In this document: positions 58,251 through 64,000 of the stretch, in pieces
Layout of the letters: each line of letters opens with the position of its first letter
Numbering within the stretch: position 1 is the stretch's first letter
DNA from: Todiramphus chloris collaris
Taxonomy: Eukaryota > Chordata > Aves > Coraciiformes > Alcedinidae
Assembly: GCA_025345505.1 (NCBI GenBank)
Contig: JANVCC010009937.1
Span: 137,053-201,052, forward strand
Direction of reading: 5' to 3'
DNA length: 64,000 nucleotides
Program-made: the position numbers and the translations under genes
Notes under the pieces: generated by a model
What the model was told of the DNA's origin: nothing
Database searches by the model: none
The model's input: the letters and a program-made list of their open reading frames with translations, nothing else

Positions 58251-59032
58251 TAAACTGTGAATTGTTTGTTCATCAAACTTTACAAGCTGTTTCGCTTTAA
58301 TAAAAGCACCAAATGTATTCCGCTATACCGGGGACTCGGCCCTCCAGGACATCATCCCTGCTCCCCCCCGGATACAGGCCTGGCTCAGGCCTGAGTTGTA
58401 AATGTCATCATAAATTGTAGTTTAGTAGTCTTGTAATTGCAGCTTGTTTTACATAGCTGTAAACTGTGTCTTGTCTTACATAGTTCTGAGTTGTGTTTTG
58501 TCTCACATAGTCTTGAAAGTTATCAAGGTTCTCATAAATCCTGTAGCCTGTCTTGTGTAGTTTTGGTCTTTGTAGATAAGGGAACTTACTCCCAGACAGG
58601 AAGAAATACAGGAGAGCCTCTCTGCAGATAAGCCAGATCACACCAACCCTCTGATTCCTGACTCATCATTTTGAGACAAAAGGTGACAAGTACACTGCGA
58701 GGAAGACTGGGGGCCTTCCTCCTGAAGACCCCGGCCAACAACCACCAGACACCAGTGCGCAAGTACCAAAGGGAGGAGGCCTCTGATAATGAGTTCCTGG
58801 ACTTGATTATAATAATCAAACCTCATATAATGAATATGTAGTTAACGCTGTTGGATATGCATGATTTAGTGTAATAAATGCCTGCCTGTTTGACATCTTG
58901 GTGTGTGCCGTTGGTGGAGCGCAGACTCCCCGGCCGCCCAGCGCTGTTTTGCTTGCTGTCGCTTACTAAATAAACAATTAAATTTTCTAATTGACTCTGA
59001 CTCCCCTCAATTCGTGAAGCTAATTTATAACA
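58248..59032 (+). repeat. Family-G 3' LTR, 785 bp
   Basis: It starts TGATAAACTG and ends TTTATAACA. It contains the tandem-repeat block (58430-58520), the CACCAGACACCAGTGCGC block, AATAAA signals near 58872 and 58970, and a U5 end rich in CTCCCCTC. Solo relatives lie at 4895-5536, 6403-6985 and 14066-14651. Confidence 0.9.
58430..58520 (+). repeat. Tandem repeat in family-G U3
   Basis: Three degenerate units have the pattern TTGT-TTACATAG-T-TGA-TTGTG, the complement of the block at 5173-5283. Confidence 0.65.
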
Positions 59033-59111
59033 GAGCCATCCTTGGACACTCCCAGACTGTACTGTAACTGTCCGACCAAGAAACAGCAGGCGTTTCTGGG
59101 AGTCGGTTAAA

Positions 59112-60100
59112 TTGCAGGCTCTAGAGGAGGACAACTGGGATCTCTTAGACAAACTGGGACTGCCAGAGAGGTCAGGGGAATTTATGCAGGATCAGGAGAC
59201 TGCTATAACGCCTCAAAAGGGTGTGCCACTAACTCAAGGCGATAGTAACACCCCGCAAGGGGATGTCCAAGCCTGTCCTGTGTTTAAGGCTGTCCCAAAT
59301 ACAGGTCAACTTGATAAACATGATGTTATTGCATGGAGGGTTGTACGGGATTTACAATGCAAAGGGGCACAATATGGGCTTGGTTCTCCTGAAGTCATGC
59401 AAGTTATTAGAATGCTGAATACTGATCTGCTTGCTCCATTTGATATTTAGCACTTAGGTCAAGTCCTATTTCAACCTGTACAATTTGCAGTTTTTGAGAG
59501 TAACTGCAGAAAGATGTCTGAGAAGGTTGCACTACAGAATAAGCAGTTGCCTTCCACTGATGTTAGACATGAAGCTGGAGTAGATGCCCTTATGGGAATT
59601 GATCACTTCTCTAATACCGATGTCCAGGCTACCTGGCCCCTCAAATCCTAGAGCAAGCTCAAAAGGTCAGCATGGGAGCCCTATTGAAGACCATGGAAAT
59701 GGCTGCTCCTAAAACACGGTATGTGAAAATATGCCAGCGGCAGACAGAGCAATTTTTACCCTTTGTAGAAAAGGTTGCTGCTGCCCTTGAGAATCAGGTT
59801 GCAGATGACTCGTTAAGGCAGATGCTGTGCAGAGAATTAGCAAGTGACAATGCCAACGATGAGTGTAGAAAGATCATAGATGCTCTACCAGGGGAGCCTA
59901 CACTCACAGAAATAGTTGAAGCCTGCTCTAAGGTGGGGTCTGTGAACCATAAAAGTTCTGCTTTGTCTGCGCCTCTGCCGCCTGTTCACGCATCCTCTGA
60001 TAGTGAACCAAAGCAGTCCAAATCCGGGAGCAAACAGAAACGAGCTAAATCGAGCCAAAAGCAAAAACACAGGGACCCCCCAGTGCAAGAGGTGTGGTAG
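59112..60100 (+). pseudogene. ERV-E gag, capsid
   Basis: The frame 59112-59450 contains VFKAVPNTGQLDKHDVIAWR and YGLGSPEVMQVIRMLNTD, comparable to the ERV-D capsid, and ends in a TAG. The frame 59672-60100 has the C-terminal capsid with FLPFVEKVAAALENQV and CRELASDNANDECRKIID, corresponding to the major homology region. At least one stop and two frame changes break it. Confidence 0.82.
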
Positions 60101-60319
60101 GCCGGGTCACTGTACAGAATACTGCAGATCTCTGCGCCATGCCAACGGTCGGCCTCTGTCGGGAAACTCACACCGGGGTGCAAAAAGGGGGAATTGCTCT
60201 CCGATGCAGGTGTTCCCCCAGGGAATGGCACAGACACAGGCCTACACAGCCACCTTAGAGACAGCAGGCCAGGATCAGACGGGGTTGATGTCTACACCAC
60301 AACAACAGTCGTCCTAGAA
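60003..60319 (+). pseudogene. ERV-E nucleocapsid
   Basis: A zinc knuckle CKRCGRPGHCTEYC is followed by a basic Ser/Arg-rich tail. Only one knuckle is clear, where class II usually has two. The start overlaps the capsid frame. Confidence 0.75.
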
Positions 60320-60964
60320 TCTAGTCATATTTATAAGGTCCCTTTGGATGCATATGGACCCCTAGGTCAGGGACTCAGTGCAATGCTCGTGGGAAAACCT
60401 AATGTTACCCACTGAGGGATCTTTGTACACCCAGAAGCTATTGATGATGACTTTACAGGCCAGATTCATGCTATGGTTTCCACGCCCAACCCCCCTGTCA
60501 CTATCCCTGAAAAGACTTGCATTGCTCAATTAATGCCTTTTAAGTCACGTGTCCCCAGGACAGAATGAGTTCACAAAGATATCAGCAATGTATCTATGGG
60601 ACTTCCTCAGATCTTCTGGACTGCAGACATCTCTAGCCAAAGGCCACAGATGACATGTACCCTAGTCCTGCCAAATGCTTGTCCACCCCAGGCTCAGCTT
60701 CGAGATTTCATCAACACAGGTGCTGATGTAACAATTATCTCCTTCTCTGCGTGGCCTCCTTCATGGCCTTTAGCCCCCGTGGGATCGGCCATCTCAGGAT
60801 TAGGAGGAACCGCACAGAGCTATTTAAGTGAACGACCTGTAATGGTAAAAGACCCAGAGGGACATACAGCTACAATTCGGCCTTATGTTACTAGCGCTCC
60901 AGTCAACCTCTGGGGGCGGGACGTGCTGGCAGCTTGGGGGGTACGAATTGGGATAATTTTTTGA
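60320..60964 (+). pseudogene. ERV-E dUTPase and protease
   Basis: One frame (60194-60415, continuing from 60596 to 60964) has YKVPLDAYGPLGQGLSAML, VTIPEKTCIAQLMPF and FWTADISSQ, then a protease with FINTGADVTII, ending in LWGRDVLAAWG. The active-site triplet reads NTG. Stops at 60413 and near 60567 interrupt the dUTPase. The Asp-to-Asn position should abolish protease activity. Confidence 0.82.
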
Positions 60965-62085
60965 TAGGGGTCACTGCGCGTAAGGGTGCACAGTATCCTA
61001 CGCTGCCTTTGAGGTGGCTAACTAACAGACCGATCTGGGAATCGCAGTGGCCCCTACCAAATGAGAAATTAGTCACCCTTCGTTAGCTGGTTCAGGAACA
61101 GTTGCAACAGGGACACATTGAGCCTTCTACTAGTCCCTGAAACACTCCTGTGTTCGTAATTAAAAAGAAATCAGCGAAATGGAGACTCTTGCAGGATCTC
61201 CAAAAAGTTAACGCAGTGATGGAAGGTATGGGGACATTGCAGCCTGGTATGCCCTCACCCACCATGATTCCAACAGGGTGGGACATCCTGATCATTGATC
61301 TGAAGGATTGCTTTTTCACAATTCCTTTGCATCCTAATGACAGACCAAAATTTGCCTTTACTGTGCCTGCAGTTAACAATGCTGATCCTGTGAAGAGATA
61401 TCAATGGAAGGTTCTACTTCAGGGCATGAAGAACAGCCCGACTATCTGCCAATGGTATGTCGCTCAAGCTTTGTCCGGAGTCCATGAGCAGTTTCCTGAG
61501 GCATACTGCTACCATTACATGGATGATATCCTGGTGGCAGCATCTACCCAGGACGAATTGCTGAGGATACAACCTCGGCTGCTCACTGCTCTGCATTCCT
61601 ACGGGTTGCAAGTGGCTCCGGAGAAAGTTCAACAACATCCTCCTTGGAAATACTTAGGAGTCAAAATTTTGGACCAAACTATACAACACCAAGAGGTGCA
61701 GTTCTCGGATTTTATTAAAACCTTGAATGATGGTCAGAATTTGCTGGGTATCATCAATTGGGTACATCCTTATCTAGGACTAACCACGACGCAACTTTCC
61801 TCGCTTTTTAATATTTTAAAGAGGGACCCCGATTTGAATTCACCTCGGAAATTGACTCTGGAAGCACGACAAGCGCTGCGGGAGGTGCAACAGGCTGTTT
61901 CTGCTCGTCAGGTTTATCGCGTGGATCCCTCCATTGATATCACTATTTTCATTACTGCTCCACACCTCCATCCCACAGGTATCATTGGCCACTGGAACAC
62001 ACAATGGCCTGACCCTTTGCATGTCCTAGAATGGGTCTTTCTGCCTCATCAGCCGAAAAAGACAGCACCCACGTTGCTGAATTGA
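60965..62085 (+). pseudogene. ERV-E reverse transcriptase
   Basis: After two stops (61084 and 61138) the frame 61150-62085 is open for 311 codons. It shows FVIKKKSAKWRLLQDLQK, LIIDLKDCFFTIPLHP, GMKNSPTICQWYVAQALS, YHYMDDILVAAST and the thumb/connection (IKTLNDGQNLLGIINWV). The Asp of LKDCFF and the YMDD pair are present. A frameshift near 62040-62080 separates it from RNase H. Confidence 0.88.
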
Positions 62086-63245
62086 TTGCTTCTCTGATAA
62101 TCAAATGCCACCAACGGTGTTTGCAATTAATGGCAGCGGATCCTGCAACAATTATTCTTTCACCACTGCAGGAACACTTTGAGTGGAGCCTTGCCAATAG
62201 CGCTCCTTTGCAAAGTGCGCTGCAAAACTTTTCAGGGCAGATTTCTTACCACCTGCCCAGCCATAAATTACTGCAGCTGGCAAAATCGACCAGCTTCACC
62301 TTGCAGCCAAAAAACAGTCAGGTGCCGGTGCAAGGACCCACTGTCTTCACAGATGGTTCTGGGAAAACAGGGAAAGCCATTGTTACCTGGAAGGAGGGAT
62401 CTGAGTGGCAGGTGCTGGAAGGCCATGAGTCAGGCTCTGCCCAGCTGGTTGAATTGAGGGCTGTTGCCATGGCTTTTCAGCGGTTCTCTCAGGTGCCTTT
62501 GAATTTGGTTACTGATTCTGCTTATGTAGCAGATATAACCCAATGCTTGGATTGTTCACTTCTAAAGGAAGTGAATAATGCGGCTCTGTTTTCACTATTG
62601 CAAACTTTCTGGTGTGCAATTCAAGCTCGAGCGCATCCATACTACATTCTGCACATTCAAAGCCACACCAGTTTGCCAGGTTTTATAGCAGAAGGCAATG
62701 CCAGGGCTGACATGCTGGCCAACCCTGCATGGGTAGCGCCTCAGCCTGACAAAATTGCACAAGCCAAGGCATCGCACAGTTTCTTCCATCAAAGTGCACA
62801 TACCCTGCAGAAGCAGTTTCACTTAACGCCAACTGAGGCTCGTGACATTGTCAGTGCTTGTGCTGACTGTCATGGGCTCTCTGCACCTTTGCCACCAGGG
62901 GTAAACCCCAGAGGCCTGAAAGCCTTGCAGCTTTGGCAAACGGATGTAATGCACATCCCTGAATTTGGCTGGTTTAAATATGTGCACGTGTCCATTGACA
63001 CTTTCTCCTTGGCTATGTGGGCTTCTGCTCACACTGGAGAGAAAGGCTGTGATGCCATTGCCCATTGGAAATTGGCTTTCTCGGTCCTGGGCGTGCTGTC
63101 TGCTGTGAAAACCGATAATGGTCCTGCCTACGCCTCGCAGAAGACACGGCAGTTCTTGCCCCTATGGGGTGTAGACCACACTTTTGGTATTCCGCATTCT
63201 CCTACCGGCCAAGCTATTGTTGAACGTGCTCATGGCACTTTGTAG
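62031..63245 (+). pseudogene. ERV-E RNase H and integrase, 404 codons
   Basis: RNase H: VFTDGSGKTGKAIVTWK, QLVELRAVAMAFQRF and LVTDSAYVADI. Integrase zinc domain: HSFFHQSAHTLQ and ACADCHG. Core: WQTDVMHIPEFGW, KTDNGPAYAS and QAIVERAHGTL, with all acidic residues present. The TAG at 63243 lies shortly after the core Glu. The C-terminal domain continues in the same frame to 63719. Confidence 0.9.
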
Positions 63246-63251
63246 CGTGTT

Positions 63252-63719
63252 TTGGAGAAACAGAAAGGGGGAATGCATGGAGAAACCCCACAGAGACGAC
63301 TAGAAAAAGCTTTGTGTACAATTAATCATCTCACAGTGCCACCAAATTCAAATAATCCTGTTATTCTAAATCATTTTCTCTCATTGCAGTCGTCAAGCGA
63401 GACGCACCTGCCCCGGGCAAAAGTCTGGGCACAGGATCTGCTTACCAACAATTGGGAAGGCCCGCATGAGCTTATTGCTTGGGGTCGTGGGTATGCTTGC
63501 GTTTCCACAGATACTGGGGTACGGTGGCTACCTCCAAGATGCGTTCGCCCTGACCTGCGGCACCAGAGGCAGAACAGGCAATCTCCAAATGCAGACCAGA
63601 ATGCAGACCTTCCAAATGATTACCAGAATGCAGATCATCAACCGAATGATCCTTCTGGTGATGACCAGTATAGCGACCATCGGGGCATGGTCCTTCCACA
63701 AGCAGAGACTGAACTTTAA
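63252..63719 (+). pseudogene. ERV-E integrase C-terminal domain and tail
   Basis: 155 codons include NWEGPHELIAWGRGYACVS, the usual end of class II integrase, then a tail with imperfect repeats (QNADLPND and QNADHQPND). An overlapping frame (63466-63783) has hydrophobic stretches that might be an env leader, but no env follows. Confidence 0.75.
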
Positions 63720-63958
63720 GTTTCTTTTGTTATGGAGTCAGAAAGTTAAAGCCCTTAAGGGTATGTTTAGAATTAATAACTGATGTAAATTTCTATTTAA
63801 GATTAATACCTGGTAGAATTGTGATGTAGAATTTTGTTTGCGAGATGTATCTCCCATGGCATCGCTGGAGAGTCTCTCTGCCCACTATAGAGCAGCATCT
63901 GATTTGGGCTCTGTTTGGTAACTGGCCATTACCAAGCAGATCCCTTATGCTGCTTTTT
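63720..63958 (+). other. End of ERV-E or flank
   Basis: About 240 bp without recognisable env, polypurine tract or plus-strand LTR. Confidence 0.5.
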
Positions 63959-64000
63959 GTCGCTGTTTATGCCGGGAGCGGAGAGACGCAGCAACATATA
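63959..64000 (-). mobile_element. Start of a minus-strand beta-like LTR, cut by the window end
   Basis: The plus reading TGTCGCTGTTTATGCCGGG then GAGAGACGCAGCAAC is the reverse complement of the U5 end at 50933-50975, with a few differences. No primer site adjoins it on the inner side, so it is a 3' or solo LTR of a minus-strand element. Confidence 0.8.

Larger units (their letters stand above)
52251..59032 (+). mobile_element. Family-G provirus, class I (gamma-like), lacking its 5' LTR and matrix
   Basis: The plus-strand order is: capsid and nucleocapsid (52279-53187), protease, RT, RNase H and integrase in the same frame (53188-56760), a degraded surface and complete transmembrane env part (57015-58250), polypurine tract and a 785-bp 3' LTR (58248-59032). 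The 3' LTR family is unlike the LTR at 50680. No family-G LTR, primer site or matrix is found upstream, so the left end was lost or exchanged. Beta-like gag continues right after 59032. Confidence 0.9.
59033..63950 (+). mobile_element. Beta-like provirus, right part (ERV-E): capsid to integrase
   Basis: Class II gag, dUTPase-protease and pol follow the family-G LTR at once and continue in plus orientation. They match ERV-D domain by domain. No env is present, and no plus-strand 3' LTR is found before the window end. The left part is probably 50680-52250, and family G would then sit between the two. Confidence 0.85.

Noticed and set aside
63466-63783. Open frame with hydrophobic stretches as an ERV-E env
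   Set aside because: It overlaps the integrase tail, contains translated sequence repeats, and is not followed by surface or transmembrane env motifs.

Overview
The window is vertebrate nuclear DNA, almost certainly from a bird. It holds several CR1 LINEs with the avian 3' end (repeats of TCACAGAA when read from the other strand), avian ERVL LTRs (TGTCCTGGTTT... to ...CCACA), and class I and class II endogenous retroviruses (ERVs). The only host gene is the 3' part of CERT1 (COL4A3BP, ceramide transfer protein), on the + strand. Fourteen coding exons lie between 16725 and 43407 and end in the conserved KPILF-stop. They run from residue 117 (human numbering) through the Ser-132 motif, coiled coil, FFAT motif and the complete START domain. 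The PH-domain exons are not in the window, so bases 1-16724 are inferred to be part of an upstream CERT1 intron. The 3' UTR probably ends near 46.5 kb, and the rest is intergenic.

Region 1-15.7 kb (upstream intron) is a stack of nested retroviruses, nearly all antisense to CERT1. A class I gamma-like provirus (ERV-A, about 2.49-11.74 kb) has its integrase split by a class II beta-like provirus (ERV-B, 2841-7749; 6-bp target duplication with one mismatch). ERV-B carries two solo LTRs of a gamma family (family G) and a CpG-rich filler segment. ERV-A also contains a CR1. Next to it lies an ERVL remnant (11737-15122), whose 5' LTR holds a third family-G solo LTR, and then the 5' end of another ERV (15.1-15.7 kb).

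Region 15.7-46.5 kb is CERT1 with ordinary introns. These contain a 2.6-kb CR1 with ORF1-esterase and reverse transcriptase parts, a nearly complete class II provirus (ERV-D, 27975-33171; perfect 6-bp duplication, LTRs about 2% different), small CR1 pieces, and an ERVL solo LTR with a perfect 5-bp duplication.

Region 46.5-64 kb (intergenic) has an inverted pair of ERVL LTRs, one split by a CR1, followed by a 13-kb retroviral mosaic on the + strand. The mosaic starts with a beta-like 5' LTR, tRNA-Trp-like primer site and matrix gene (50680 to about 52.2 kb). It continues with a gamma-like capsid-pol-env provirus that has lost its own 5' LTR but keeps its 785-bp 3' LTR (about 52.25-59.03 kb), then the rest of the beta-like gag-pro-pol (59033 to about 63.95 kb). 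Minus-strand LTR fragments of the beta family lie on both outer sides (50340-50662 and 63959 onward).

I found no RNA genes, CRISPR arrays or prokaryotic features. All retroviral genes are broken by stops, frameshifts or deletions. The most notable items are the beta/gamma mosaic, the layered insertions dated by target duplications, and the CERT1 coding differences. Two assembly gaps occur (5163-5172 and 45835-45934).
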